Position numbers and translations under genes: made by a program | Notes under the pieces: generated by a model | The model's input: only the letters and a program-made list of their open reading frames with translations | Told to the model about the DNA's origin: nothing | Databases searched by the model: none | Source: Varroa destructor | Lineage: Eukaryota > Arthropoda > Arachnida > Mesostigmata > Varroidae | Direction of reading: 5' to 3' | DNA length: 64,000 nt | Assembly (NCBI RefSeq): GCF_002443255.2 | Contig: NW_019211454.1 | Coordinates: 31,726,061-31,790,060 of the forward strand | Shown here: positions 13,901 through 28,381 of the stretch, in pieces | Layout of the letters: the number at the start of each line of letters is the position of its first letter | How positions within the stretch are numbered: the stretch's first letter is position 1

Positions 13901-16155
13901 TTGCTAGAAACAGTCCGCCAACCCTAGAAAAATGTATCATGTCAGAATTGTTGCCGGTCTCGTCAAGGTCACACAGAATTTCTACCAATCCGTCACCCAC
14001 GAGTAACCTATTATTTATTATTATTAATAACCTATTATTAAATGAAATTCAATAAATAAAAAATTCGTTGTTTATAGTATCTCTTTCATGTTTGCATACT
14101 GTTATTTACGATCAAATTAAGCATATGGAAAACGTTTTGTATTACATCAATGTAGTATAAAATTTAAACCTTCACTCGAAAAGCTGCCAAATAGTGTCAA
14201 TAAAACTTCCCTATAAATATATCGTTCTGAGTTCAGAGACCTTAAATATCATTGTCTAGGTTTTTTACGAAATAAGTTGAAAATGTAAGGTTTTTTTCTG
14301 TTTCTTTTGCTGGTACTTTCGATCAGTTTTTACAGAGTATTACTGCTGAGTCATCGATGGTTCTGCTGGCGCTGTGTGTATATGGCACATAAGGTCAAGG
14401 TGCTTAAATATCGAAGAAAGCTATAGTTTATTATCAGTAAAATGGTCTCTCAGTAACTTTGTTAGACACTAGCAGCTCCAGTAAGTATATACGTACTTTT
14501 AATTGGTTGAGCTTATTATACGGCGATGTACATTGGTTAGAACTCCATCATATTTAAACACAGTTTTTTTTATCCACCAGGAGACTGCGCTTACATTATA
14601 TTTATTCACAGCTATTTACTTTAATACCAGATTTGCCTTCCTCGAGCAGAGTTTACGAATAAATGAACCAAAATGATTTCGTCGATATTACATCGATACT
14701 TCTTCTAAACAGAACGAAAGGCATGAACTTCATTGATACATACATTAATCTAATAACAACAGAAAACTTCACACTTATCACTATAGGTTGATTGTGCCTA
14801 TAGCTGATGGTAATTATATATCTCGTCGTAAAGCAGGGTAGCACCACCTTGTTTCAACGTATAGACTATTTTCAAAAGCTGACTAAGCATACGAGACATT
14901 TCTGTTGGAGGTTGGATACGTTTATATTTACAAATGTTTTTAACTTTGCATGTTCGAAATACATGCTAGATGAAATATCGCGCTGAAAGATGTACTGTCT
15001 AAGTCGTTGCTTGTAAACACCAGACTAAGTGTTGCATTGGGGCAGGATATTAACATTATCAACAGTAATCTCATAACTCATGGCCAGTCTTCTGATTAAA
15101 TTAGACAACAGGTTGGTCGATAGTGAAACACAACACGCAAATAAACACGCTGCTGATAGTTAACGCCTGTTCTATTAATAGACGTATTCATGTGAAAATA
15201 ATGCTGAACCAAGTTCTACTGTAAATATTTACTCTGATAAAGATATTTACAATCTTGCTAACCTAGACATTTGAAACCAACGATTATCAATATTCAATTT
15301 GATCTTCGCAAAATGCGGTTGTCGTTTGTTTATCAGTAGTTGCTGTACGCAAATATTTGACCTAAATGAACCCCCACGTCGTTCACGGGGAGCCAACAAA
15401 ACTGCTAATTTAGTATATAACGCGGTTTTAAACGTAAAATTCGCGGAAATCTCTCTAACAAATAGATAATTAATATGAGATCAATTTGTGTGTTCATATT
15501 CAGACTACAAAAGAAAAAAGAAAAGCTGTTTAATTGGATTTCATCAAAGACGACTGCAGGTACGAAATGCAAAAACCACGGCAGAGCTTGAGGGTTTTAT
15601 TAGTATCCAAAAAAATGCTTCTAACGAAGCAATAAAAGGCAGAGCCTAACATTTGATTTCATGTATCTAGGTTGTAACAATAAACCAATACAATGGGAAG
15701 GCAATTCCAAATAATTCCTCGTCATTTGGTCAATGAAGACACCAAGCAGGCTTGGCTAAACTAACATCCACACCACTGTTATGAATTTATTATTTCTAGC
15801 TTTGTGACAACAACGCCGTCAAACGTTATCACTATTATCGATTTAAAATATAGAAAAATAAGTTAAGTAAACTCATTCACAGTACTTTTGTAGCATCATA
15901 TGTGCAAATTCCATCTTTATAATTTCACTATCGATATATATATATCATGTCAGCTGACGTTTATACAGAACGACACCATATCGCGTGGCGCTAGTTGAGT
16001 CGCAGTTGTACCTTTTATACTACGTTCTAGGTGCATCTGTCACGATATACGTGTGTGCAGTATTGATTTGTTATCGTTTTGCCTGCTCCTATAATTTTTG
16101 TATAGTCACAGATAATATTGCTTGAAACCAAAAGAATAGAATTGAGGGTCGATGC

Positions 16156-16184
16156 TATAATAATAACAATAATAATAATAATAA
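16156..16184. repeat. (TAA)n microsatellite
   Basis: An imperfect TAA/AAT trinucleotide run with one ACA interruption, in gene-poor DNA. Confidence 0.85.
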
Positions 16185-17450
16185 CGGTTACTAACAACAT
16201 GTTAAAGACATATTCGAACAAAATCGAGGTGAATATTTAGGAGTCCCTAGGCGGATTACGTTATATAACTATAAATATATGAGCGACCACACTCGAGATC
16301 AACAGATAGTGTTTAAATGAAAAGAAACCTGTTTATTGATGTACCTTTGTAAAGAACATTTCACTGTGATTGATAAGGAAAACTTCGTTGATAACAGACC
16401 TGAGAATGAAGGAAATCATTTTTTCAATAAACTTTTTTCAAAGCGTAAGCCCACTAAAGCATACACACATTCAACGCATTTAAGAAAAAGGTGTCTAAAA
16501 AAACAGCCCATTTACTGTTTATTTCTTAGAAAAATCACATAAAGTATTATGTAGATTCCGTATTTGCTTGCAATAATCTATATGAAGTGGCTTTCATCAT
16601 CTGACATCTTCGTTAAATAGATTGAAAGGATTATTTTGTTTAAAACAAGTCTCTAAAACAATATCGTTATTCTATGAAATGCTAGCACCGGCCAGAACCT
16701 TTTAGCTGTGGACTGGGCATTCCTGATATAGTTTTACAGTAGGACTATAATAAGTATTATTTCTGAGGCGTATCTTTAGTATTTGCAAACAGCAAACTAG
16801 TAAAATAAAAAATTGATTTTAATTAAAAGCCTTGGCAATATTGCTAGAAATGGAAAATCCTGCTTTGGAAGGTACCTCTAACAAAATCTAACATTTTTAA
16901 CGCTCGATCCGTTAATTTAGCTTGAAATCGTTCATATAGTAGGTAAAATCGTGTTGCTTGGAGTTTCCGGCCTAGTTCTACACACCATTCAACAAAACAA
17001 CCCCTGCCAAAAACGCTTAGAGTGTTTTGCCGCCTATTCTATTCGTGATAACCTAAAAAAAATATACTTTTACCTTAATATTATCGGCAGATTGGTTCCT
17101 TAAAGTGAGCTTGTTAGGTATTCTAATTTTTGAAAGACTGTTTGTTCAATGGCTGTTCAATTATCAAAAAGTTCTTAATTGACCGCAGGTGCATCTTTAA
17201 ATCCACTCAAAAAAGAAGGACCGTCGGGGGTGTTCCCTCCAGATGGATGACTAACATGATAACATGACTTTTGCATTTCTTCAATGACCTAATAGGCTGT
17301 GTGTAGAGTATAATCCATTTCTTATAGGAGCCCTTTATCTCCTCCTAGGAACAGCTTCTGCTAACATATCGAAGCTTAAAGTATTTTTAGGTTGGCTCTT
17401 TTACTATAAGGAATGTCTAGTGACTGGCTTGTCGGCACCATTACACCAAC

Positions 17451-17628
17451 TTATTTATACTCTTTCATAAACTTCTGGTGGAAGTTTCTGAACAAGTATA
17501 GCATCTCCTTTAACTGATCCGTTGGAGGAAGAATTGTGGTTCTGAAAATGAAAATAAATATAAGGGGCCTTTTGGTTAAAAATGTCATACTGTCAATGTG
17601 AGTTGCTTCAAACGCCATAAAAATAATA

Positions 17629-17677
<49 letters not shown>

Positions 17678-20600
17678 TACAATTAAAATCAAAATGTCTT
17701 TTAAAAGCGTTATTATAACTGGATGATAGGCGAGATGGAGATGTCATCTTTCACTACACAAAGAAAAAATGCATCTTGGCCAATTTTACTTGCTCCTTTC
17801 AATGCTTACCTAAAGTGAAATGTACCGGGCTTCTGGCCGAACCCGGAGCCAGGAACAACGCATATACCGGTCTCTTCCAGTAACTGTTTAACATAAAAAA
17901 AGTCTGGTTGCTGATTTAGAGATTCAGCCTTTTTAATGGCCCTCTGCGGAAGCGAGAGCCTGGGGAAAGCGTACATTGCCCCAGCAACTGGATTACATTT
18001 GAAGCCTTCAAATGTATTGAATGTACTAGCCACCATTTTTGCTTTGATGCGAAGCTGCTCAAGAACAGCTTCCTTTTCTTTAACAAACAATTCATATGAC
18101 GGGTCGCCCTGGACTGGTGGCTTGACAACACAATCCATTGCAGCCTGTCCCAAGACTGTCGAACATAATTTGGCAGAAATTGACTTCAAAAGTACTTTCT
18201 TTACTTCAGGGTCGAAATTCACGAGTTCCATATAACCTCCACGAAGACCGCACCTGTACAGCGAATATACAACCGGATACTAATATGATAGCGAAACGCT
18301 TGAATCACTGTCGTTCCTCTTTAGAGGAAAACCTATAATGTACCTACATAGCATAGTCTTGCAGTCAGACTTGAATTCAATTGTTTCCTTGATATTCCTT
18401 TTCACATACAAACTTTTTTTGTTATATATATATATATATATATACAACATAGAATCAGGCATTAGCCTCTTGTGTGACAGAATGTGATTAATAATAGAAA
18501 AAGGGTTTATAAAACATTTTCTTTTTATACCGTCAGTTTTCTTATTCGGTTGAACCAGTATTTTGAATTATTAGTTCGCGCTATATGATCTGCTTTTTGG
18601 TAAAAAGGTACTAATCCCTACGTCTCTATGACCACATCTTTCGCGTTTTGTGAACCTTGTGAAGTATACTCACTCTCCCATGAACCCTTTTGAACATGAC
18701 ATGAACGACACAAGTTCAGATTTGTTGAAAGGAGCTCCCATCTCGTAATGCACTTTCCGGAACGAATAAAACTTCCCAATCCAGACATTGTGCTGGTACA
18801 CTTCATCAGCTAAGAGCACAAGCTTGTATTTGTGCGCAAATTTGATGATTTCCTTAATGTTTGCTTCGGATAGTACCGATCCTATAATGGAACAAACAGT
18901 AATATCACTTTTGCCATCCACAACAACATTTGACATTTACCTACGTCGTTTATCCTAATTAATATATATCCTAATTTAATATTTGAGCATGACAAATTAT
19001 TCGCTCCTAGCAACAATGAATACTGCAGCTGCTGTTTAGGCCGCAAAACGTGCTGTTTAACATATCTTGGTGTGGTATGTCTGTGAACGTAAATATACTG
19101 TGTATGCACATTCTCGCAAATGAATATATATGTATGTATGAGAGAATCGGTCGCAGTTGCTTACCAGTAGGGTTGCCGGGATTAATGATAACGATGGCCC
19201 TAGGGTAAATACACTTTCTTTTGGCGTCCTTAATTGAGCGCTCCAACTCGCTAATATTCAAAGCCCAATTATTGTCCTCGTCTAGATAGTACGGAATCTG
19301 TCCCATATCATATTCTGCCAAGGTCGCCGTATATAGAGGATACTGCGGAATAGGGATCATAACTCCGGGCTGCTGCCCATTAATCGGCTCGTTCAACAAT
19401 GACAGGACTGACTGTTACACAATAACAACGACAACAACGGTATAAAAAGTAAGAAAAGCGTAAAAAAAAAAGCATTACAAAAAGATATGTTCAATACGGT
19501 GGTCGACTCAGCTAGATATTTGGCGGAAGCCCGTCCTGTGCCATTAGATCACCCCGCCCCATTGCAATAGATCACAGATTGAAAAGCTCGCATGCCTTTT
19601 TCAAAGCACAAATGTCTTTAATTTAACTTCTACTCAAGATACAATGGTATAGCACTTCATATGGTTTAGCCTAGCTACGTTATAAAATCTGTGTGTACAT
19701 GTCTTCGCAGACTCATATATGTAGAAAACATACCCTGATTGCTTCGCTAGCTCCGCCCTGAAGCACAATGTTTTCAGGTCGAGTGTCAACTCCATCTCGA
19801 TTTGAAATAAATTCCGCAACGTGCTGTTTGATGATTGGAACACCCGCGCTGTCACTATATGCTCCAACGGATTGGCCTCCACAGGACTCCAATATTAGTC
19901 TGGCACGCTTGCGCACATCGGACGGGAATGTATCCGAGCTTAAAAACTGATCTGGCAGTACGCACGTGGCAAGAACCTAATGAAACATATGGTGCAAAAA
20001 GTATTACAAGTCAAATTTGTGTGCTTGATCATTTTGATTGCATAGCTGGACTATGTACAAGCCGGACAGGAAGTGCAGCCCTACGGGGCAATAAATCAAC
20101 TGAGTTCATCAAGATCGAACTTAAACTTCGATCGAACTTCTCTATTTCCGGGGAATTGGAACAATGCGTACTACTTATTTTTTAATACACTCTACGCGTG
20201 TATTAAAGCAAAGCAAATGTTTACTGACCATTCTTCTATCAAGTTCTAGTCCTGTCAACTCTGGCCAAATCCGCAGTTTATTTATTAGACTTACTACGAT
20301 GCAAGCGTATTTTTCAGAAAATTCTCCAGGACAAGGTAGTGGCAGTTACTTGTGTCATCCTTGCTACTTGCATAAACAGAATTTATGATTATTATTATTT
20401 AATTATTTCCATTAAGTACTATAGCAACGACTCACCACTTCAGTTTCCTGCTGCTAATTCAATTATCAAATTGCATCCTTTTATTATTAGCTAGCATGAT
20501 TTTAGTTGCACAGCTCTGATTTGTCGTTCAAGCAATGCACAACCGTTGCACTTTCAGCATCTTCTAATATTCGAGAAGGACTGCTTAGTCATTAATAGCA

Positions 20601-23600
20601 TATAAATAACCCTGACCACAGTACTCTTCAATTCAAATTTAAATTGGAAATCGAAAGCATCCTTGTACTACAAAACAGTCCTCTCTTGACGCCATACATA
20701 ATCTCTAAGTTTTTGTTTTTACTCGAAAAAGTGTATTTGTCAATATAGTATTTTTGTCAGTTAATTTACTGTGTTTGGCCTTAAACGCTAGATCCCCTAA
20801 CCTTCATTGCGGGGCTCTAAACGGTTCTTCTTTAGAATGTAAAGAAGCCCTGTGCGGGACAGAATACACTGAGCTTTTCATACCAATGGTACGAACAGGC
20901 TGTTATATCACATGGTCGACAGGACTTCATATTCTTGCACGTGTGCTATTATCAACGTTCATTTAATAATATTAATAATAATAATATCTACGCTAGTTCC
21001 TCACTTGTCGAATGAAAGTGATCGCTTTTTGGCCCGTTGCATGGCAGTCTCCAATGTTGCTACGTATCACCTGTTTAAATGGAAGTGACCCCGGCTGGAA
21101 CACAGAATAAAAAGGGAGTTAATTAGATCTAACTAAATAAACGACGCTTTCACGATATGACGGAATAATAAATATTATCATGCTAAGTGTATGGTATTAC
21201 AAGCAGGACCTTATCTGTAACTCATCTGTACATTATGCAGTATTACATATTAAAAATAAATAAAGGGGTTGATTAGTTTTTTGTGCTTAAGCAAACTTAT
21301 ATGCGAATTTTCCAGAGTTGTTCGGTGGCATTGTCGGGGCATCAAAAGAATATACGTAACTCAAAGTCTGCAAAAAATGACTCCTTCATGGAAGATGGTG
21401 GTTGTACTCGATAATTTTTTAATAGCACGACCTAAAATATATTATTGACTGCAGGTTAGCAAATACTAATGTCAATAATTTACTGATACTAAAGGTACAT
21501 TTGTAATATGCAAAGGTAGTACACCTTGATAATTAATTCGTTATGCAGACCACAGCTCACCCGCTAAACCTTAAACTTCATGTCGTTAAGCCTTGGTTCG
21601 TAACATATTTTAATACAACTTTCAATTAGAACGGAACGCAAGCGTCTATCACAACTGACATACTTTCGGTAGCTTTCTACCGAATTTCAAGTGCTGTATA
21701 GTTTAACTAGACCTGTCCACCAATGTTGTCCAAAAGTTTCATATACGCTACTGCTTAAAGCTAAAAATATCAGTCTAAATCTAAAACGCTAAATTTTAAT
21801 AATAATGAATAGTGCATTTATGCATTGTTAAATAGTAAAAGAAAAGCCATTGAGTTGTACTTCGAAAACTGCAAGGCATGTAGTTTTACCATAAATGTGT
21901 TAAATTCAGTCCCCTTGTGAATCACGTCTACGGCTACCGTTGACCCCACCACTCACTGTGTTCAACACAGGGACTTACACACGCTTAAAGCTGTGCAAGG
22001 CTTATGGCTTCTGAAGTAGCCCATCCTGTTCTTAATCGAATACAACAGCAAGTGAGAGTGCAAAACAACGACTGTCATATGGCAGCCTACTTAGTGGCAG
22101 TCATTCGAAGCCTGGTCGCTGTTCGATCCTTCGTATTCCGAATAAATCATGACAGGTCCTGCAAGATTTTTCGCATCTTGTTCTACTGAGGCGAACAGAA
22201 GTGTCAGGTGGGAAAACCTGCTATGGAAGTGTTGTTGCCAAAGTCACGCCGTACGATGAGCTCTTTCATCGAAGCGCAGTTACTACACAAAAATAAACAT
22301 GGGAGAATCTAAGCCTCGACAGGATACTAGCTCCCCTGTATCTGGAGCTCTTGTATGGCGACTATGTGAGGATATTCTACGTGCAGATACCTTTCAACGA
22401 CCAACTGGTATTAATATAGTGGAACCTTTTTGAGAAAACAAGATTGGGCGCATCAAATGAAACGTATTAGCATGCAAATAAGGCGCAGACAGAGAGTACA
22501 GCTATAGTACCGTACTAAGTAAAATTATGTTGCACAGTAATACTACCAAAGGTATTGATACAGTATTGTATATTTCATAAAGATATTTCATAAAGTAGGT
22601 ATAATTTACAAAAAATTAACTTAGCCTGACGTTAATTTAAAGCTGCTCGAAAACGTCCCCATTAAGTCCATACAATACACAGCGAATTTTCAAGGTAAAT
22701 GGTAATTATCAAAAGCTACATTGGAACTTATATAAGTGGATCTGACTTCTCATTTCTGTAAATTTCTAGATATCAAAACAAGAACAACGGCCGACCAAAA
22801 GAGCTAACGCTATGCTGTACTTTTCTACTGTCTATGACTGGGTAAATACAATGCTTCAAAGCCAGTTCAACTGAATCGAGTCACAATACTCCAACTTTTC
22901 TTAGACCTGTTTGTCTCAACGGCCGCTTCGAATGAGAACTGTTCGGTGACTAACGTCTGACGCCTATTTGGAAAGGGTAGCAGCAGTACCATATAAACTG
23001 TTGAATATTTTTCAGTTTCAGGAACTTGCGCTGTATGTATACCATGAGTTCGGCTTGCCAGCACGATACGAATGACGAGTGACGAGCGTCTCGGCGAAGA
23101 CAAAGAAGGGTTTATAGACACTAGCGAGTCTAGACATCAAACTGCCCTCCTGTAGCTTACATCGCGACATTTATCCGCGCGCGCGCGATCTGCGGCCGAA
23201 GACAAAGCTCTTTATTATCAGTTTGCTTGTTTTTGGACACTCGGCTTGGTCGGGCCAGTCGCTTGTCACCGCGCGGGCGCACACATCAGTCCGTGATAGT
23301 GCCTTTTTCCGTGCTAATGCCACCATATAACTCACGTTTTATTATGTCTTTATTGTCACATACAATTTAGGCGTCGACTTATGCATGGTTAAACGCTAGT
23401 TGCTTGGACAATATGAAACGTTGACCCCATTTTCTTCTATGTTAATCCATTGACAGTGACCCTTCACGCACTCCTACAAAGGTGTGAATAATGTGCGTAC
23501 TACTGCAGCGACAAATAGGTCTTTAGATTCATTGCCATTTTCATTATAATGCTTGGTAGTGCTCAAACTACTGGCGGTCTTTTTGTTAGTATATCATCTT

Positions 23601-24174
23601 TACTTTACCGGCTCCGGATTTCTTGGCTTACCTTGTCCTTGAGCTGACGCTCGATTTCGCCTGCCCGGATCACAATTGGACCTCGGACTGCGTACTCCAT
23701 CACACGGAGATTCTTGTTAGTGTCCTCAAATCTGATCACATTACCCTCCATCTTTGTTGAAGTCGTATGAAGTTGCTGAAATAGCTGTTGCTGCCAGACC
23801 TTTTGCGAGGATCGCTGTGCGGTTCCAAGTTTACTAAAAGAAAACAGGGGCACAGTCTTTTGTAACTGTAAGGCTGACTGTGTTGCCGCTTGTATCGACG
23901 TACTGGAAGCCGCCAATGAAGAGGTTCTGACGGCCGTTGGAACAGAATCAGCGGTACACGTCGTTATTCCAGTGATAGCTGTTCCCCTGTTACTGTTTAC
24001 CGCAACAACAATTCTTGTCGTTGTTCCTATTACGGCCCCTGTCGCTTTGGCTGTCGCCGTGGCTTTAGCAGTCAGCTGAGCTGCAGCGGCGGCAGCAGCG
24101 CTGCGTTGGCTGCTACGGCCGCTCAGTCCTGAGCCAGCGGCGTCGGCCAGTGACGTCATAGCGCGCGACAACAT
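17451..24174 (-). CDS. GPT: Alanine aminotransferase (glutamate--pyruvate transaminase), probably mitochondrial
   Basis: PLP-dependent fold-type I aminotransferase interconverting alanine + 2-oxoglutarate and pyruvate + glutamate. Seven minus-strand exons: 24174-23632, 21094-21005, 19976-19734, 19411-19165, 18881-18674, 18253-17810, 17541-17451. They total 1866 nt and 621 residues, with every junction in phase. Landmarks are YAVRGPIVIRAGEIE (161-175), NIGDCHATGQ in exon 2, LQGGASEAI in exon 3, IPIPQYPLY and INPGNPTG in exon 4, LLADEVYQ with PLP-ring Asp400, the Schiff-base lysine Lys439 in SCSKGFMGE, GICVVPGSGFGQKPGTFHFR, and the C-terminal TTILPPTDQL. Residues 1-141 form an Ala/Ser/Thr/Arg-rich leader poor in acidic residues, ending in LHTTSTK, typical of a mitochondrial presequence. 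The family usually has about 480-500 residues. A second in-frame ATG (Met142, 23751) would give a 480-residue cytosolic-length form. Intron 1 is 2.5 kb. Confidence 0.95.
17637..17675. repeat. (TA)n microsatellite in the last ALT intron
   Basis: A run of about 18 TA units preceded by a poly-A stretch. It lies within the intron between exons 6 and 7 of alanine aminotransferase. Confidence 0.95.
18422..18444. repeat. (TA)n microsatellite
   Basis: A short pure TA run in the intron between exons 5 and 6 of alanine aminotransferase. Confidence 0.95.
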
Positions 24175-24437
24175 GATGGTAGCGGTATCGACGGTGGCGC
24201 TGGACGGAGGCGGCGGGAAAGCCGCGAAGGTGAGGGAGCGAACGAATACCCCCGCACACAGTACGTTCGCGCACACAGTACAGTAGCTGGATAGTTACCC
24301 CGCAGTAATATTAAAAGAAGGCGGCGTGAGACATTCTCTTACAGAATTGGTGGATTGACGAGCAGGGGTAGGCGCGAAATTATTGCAAAGCCTTGAAAAT
24401 GCAAATGGCGCAGGAGAATACACGACAGTTTTACCAC

Positions 24438-24448
24438 ATATATATAAG
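24438..24448 (-). promoter_or_regulatory. TATA-like element upstream of alanine aminotransferase
   Basis: A near-palindromic TATATATATAAG lies about 265 bp upstream of the alanine aminotransferase start codon. It sits in a GC-richer block (about 24100-25050) that looks like the promoter region. Read on the minus strand it would place a start site near 24410 and leave a 5' leader of about 240 nt. On the plus strand it fits the TATA consensus slightly better, so a divergent transcript cannot be excluded. Confidence 0.35.
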
Positions 24449-27400
24449 GGGCATAGTCCCTAGGCTCGGTGTATCCTCACACACAAACACACTCGCGGAG
24501 CTAAACACAACCGCGCAGAAGATACCAACAGCAGCGACACCAGCGACGCCACGAAAGCCAACTTATACACAAACCAGCCGTCGCATGTTTTCGTTCTTCT
24601 CACGATTGCCCTGTTCTTGGCAGAACGACCATCATTCGAGTTCATCACCAGCGATCGGGCAGAATCTATTCGCAGTGGTTGTAATAACAACGCCAGAAGC
24701 ACGCACAATCTGAGTTTTTTTTTGCTTTTCTTACTAAACACAGAGGCACAATTCCGGCAGCAAAGCGAGGCAGACAAAAGCGAACAGTTGGGGCGAAGCA
24801 ACTTACCCGATCGGAGTCACAAGACCCCCTTGTAAATAGTTGTACGAATAGCCGCCAGGTCACTGTCGGTCAACAAGTCGTTAGTCTCACATTGTGATAC
24901 TCAGAATGAGCAGATGGTACCGCTCTGTACCGCGCCGAAGGAAATCTGGGCCAGTTTCCATAGGACAGCCGGCGGCCTTGAGAAAATTTCCCCCTCGCCA
25001 TCGAACCACAGCTAACTGGCACCGACCTGGATCGAGCGGCAAGATTTAAAATGTGATGCGCGCGCTCAGTAGTAAATCGGGTCGGATCAGGCCAAACACT
25101 GTGATAAAAACCAATTACCCTAACCACTGACGTAGCCAACCAATGACTATTATTTGACGCTTGACCATGTTTCATTTACCTCTATTTCAAAAGAATAATA
25201 AATAAATAAAGGTAAAGAATGCACACTCGGTAACGGTTCGGTGAAAATAAACATATGTAGCGAAACAGAAATGCTCATTCATGATTGGAATGTTTTTTTT
25301 ATATAGAAATCGGGTTACAATCGAGAATTATCTCCGCGTGTGCTAAAATTCTCTCTTGCTGATAAGACAAACGTAGGAAGGCTAACAGTATCAGTTTGTT
25401 TTGCGATATGACCCAGCGATATTTTTGATAAATGCTCGAGCGTCGTCTCGAAAATCTTTGTCTCACTGGACGCGACTGGTTGCATGCAGCCAGCGCCAGT
25501 AAAAGAAACACCTATCTCTCTAATAACGAGATAAGCACAATTTTGTGGTTGAAGCGAAGCATGATGAGAGTTAAATACAGGCGGAAACTTATTGGAATAG
25601 AAACTCGAGAATAAGCTAGTCGAAAGAGATACCGGTAGGAACTCCAAATTAAATAAGCAGAAATAAAGCGAATACTTGCTTTAATTTCAGTCTTAATACA
25701 CAAATCTGTGTGTGCATAGGCAAATGCAGGGCGATTTTAAAAGGTGCCTAGAGTTGCAGTGAATATCGAGCTCACGCGTGGATCTTCAACGCAGAGATAC
25801 CGAGGAAATATAGATTAAAATAGGTCGATAGGGGAAGCGGGCCGGCCGGTTATCCAGGGATACGGGAGTAGCGCTAACACGTCTACGCTGAGCGATGCGC
25901 TTCTCGGACACCATTCACACAGAGGTAGGGCGGTCCTTGCTGGTCTGTAGCTTGTGATAAGATCAACCCCTGCCCCCTTTCCTCGATGCAGATTTAAAGG
26001 CGATTTCAAGCCGAGCTGTAACACAATCTCGAAGCACGGTATTATTAGCCGTCAGCAACCAGCGCACTAAATATAACCATATTATATAGGTGTAAAAATT
26101 ATCAGAGAAACCTTATATATTTTTCGTTTATGACAAAAATTCACAACGCCATTTGTAATACTATATACTCTAACACGCATGTGTCACTATCTCTTTATTA
26201 CATTCTAGATTATGAACCATAATATAGAAATACCGTTTCCGGAAAGGAAAAGTAATTCCTAATGTCACATAAATAGATGTGTCTTATAATGTGCTTGAAA
26301 AGTTAAACATGTTAACGTTAGTGTTTAGAAGAGCTAATTAGTGTCAAGATTTTATTCAGTATTTAACCATTTCCTAATTTCAAAAGAAATTTCAGCTCTT
26401 TTAGAACTACTAAAATGCTTTTTAGTTGAAGATTTCAATTACATCGCACGTGAGGCCGCTGTTACTATGATCATCAGTAAGTAATACATAAATACTGAAA
26501 CGGTCTCACTTCTACCGTGCTGCTGCTCAGCCAGCAATTAACCACACTTTTTTTTTTTACCTATCTCACTTACAGAAAAAACTGGAAGTTTATAGGCGTT
26601 CACTAATAGCCATTTTCTTGTAAACATTCCTTGACTCTCTTATAGGAAGCAGTGCAAAATTCCAAAATGATCTCAACGGGATATCTTAACTCTCCCACCC
26701 TAAATAGGAGGGCCCCGACCTAGGAGGTGATTAAGTTATCACCAACCTAGAACCACCTAACAGCTTACCAGAGAAACCCCGACAACTTTAATCTCCTATA
26801 TTGCACTTACAAGTTTGTTAATAAAGTAAATTATTATACTATAGTGCATGCAGAATATTTTACCATCTGCTGGCTTAGCAAAACAATTAAAACGCTACTA
26901 TTAAAATGAAGCCTTGCTCCTACATAAACGTTTTTTTATTATTTCTAGTAGCACATTTATTGCGATATATCCCTATCTATATTCAACAAACTAACTCACG
27001 TTTTGTTTTCATACTACAGATATACTTATTTTTTATTCTAATAATATAATCATTATCCGGGTTGATCGTATGCATTCATCTAGATTCCACCTTTACTTTT
27101 AGTACTTTTCATCATCATCATTGTTACTATTATAAAAAGAGGTTATTATGAATCGCACACATTCTATATATATTCTCCTTCAGATTAAGTATTTTCAGTT
27201 ATTTATTCAGTATGAATCAACCAAGCAGGTTCCCTGATTCTTTTTCTTTTCGTTCTGTTTGTCAACTTTTCTCTCAAATTATGTCTACTAGTTCGAGTTA
27301 AAATATTTTTCTTAGTGTTAATAGTATCTTCACGTAGAGTTTATACATTCGCACTCGCTTTCGCAAATTTTATTTTTGAAAAAAAATCGCCGTTTGTCTA

Positions 27401-28381
27401 TTTTGTAACCATGTTTAACAACAAGCTTATTCTCGAAACATTTTTTGTTTTTTGTACCTGAAGGAGCCTTCGTTTTCTGCTCTTCGTCTATTTTTAGTCT
27501 ATCCCAAATATACCCAAAAATATTGTCCGTATCCGCGCCTACCAACCGCTCAATCGTACTGACCATAGCAGCGTGAGAGAGCAAACCTAATTGAAGTAAT
27601 TAGGTTACACTTATCCTAAGTAAAATAATATTAGTAGCAAACAATTACAATCACTATTGTTTCACTGATGAACTGACGTACTGCCGATTATAATTAAATT
27701 TAGGCATTCAACTCTATCGTTTAGTTATTGTTCAGACATCTACGCTTTTTCAAACAGGTTCATCCTGACTTTTAGCCTCGAATTGGCCTCTTGCAATCTG
27801 TGTTCAATCTCCACTAACCTTTTTTTCTGCAATTTCTTTTGTTCACAAAGAAAGCTAACCGTCATACCACATACAGTATTTCTCCGTATTATATATGCTG
27901 TAACAATTGCCTGCAACACGCTATTTGCTTCTTGGTTTGCGGAGATTAAGATAATAGAGACTCATACTAGCATCCTTCTCTATAGCAGTCGCCTAGTCAA
28001 TTAAACACACGACAGTTGATTATGCCGGTGTACACCGTTTGATTAAAAGTATTGTGCAGATGATGTTCCTAGACATATTTTCACGGTTCTCTGACCATAG
28101 GTCGTGACATCATCCAGGGTACTGAATTCCTACCCAGTTGCTTTCTCTCACACATCGACGCCCATTAGAGCGTTATTTCGAGCATTAAGGCATCTAAATC
28201 TGCATGGCGATAGGCTGCCAACGATCAGAAACCAGCCACGCACAAGCTCGACGTAATCGAGGATCAAGAAAATGTTGCCATGATAATAATAACTATTAAC
28301 AATAATAATTGAGGTGATAATTAAAAGTAATAATACTCAAATAATGTTATACGCTTGCTTTTTAGCCGGGGGAAGTACATC
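24449..28381. other. Intergenic region between ALT and TOM40
   Basis: No gene could be supported. The first 600 bases are GC-richer and probably belong to the ALT promoter. A second GC-richer patch lies at 25830-26030, with open frames on the minus strand but no recognisable protein. At 27475-27595 a minus-strand segment has an acceptor-like ATTAG, about 40 open codons and a donor-like TCAG|GTAC, but the product is not recognisable. The rest is AT-rich. Confidence 0.5.

Larger units (their letters stand above)
5724..17450. other. Gene-poor intergenic region between MGMT and alanine aminotransferase
   Basis: About 11.7 kb of AT-rich DNA with no recognisable protein, RNA gene or intact transposon. 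Slightly GC-richer DNA at 5940-6010 lies just upstream of MGMT and may be its promoter. One weak exon candidate (10793-10979), a perfect 12-bp inverted repeat (7796-7822) and ATA microsatellites are listed separately. Open frames of 60-98 codons elsewhere are within what chance produces in a stretch of this size. Confidence 0.55.

Noticed and set aside
19007..19165. Continuation of the ALT exon 4 open frame beyond its end
   Set aside because: The frame remains open past the GTAAGC donor at 19164, but the protein stops resembling aminotransferases exactly at NPTG and resumes in the next exon, so this is read-through into the intron.
25815..26024. GC-richer patch with an open minus frame and an acceptor-like TTACAG
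   Set aside because: No recognisable protein and no donor or partner exon. I also considered a tRNA or tRNA-derived SINE, but found no proper A-box and B-box pair.
27330..27584. Minus-strand frame that might be a further TOM40 exon
   Set aside because: TOM40 already ends at 28382 with the conserved GLIIG terminus, and this frame does not resemble TOM40.
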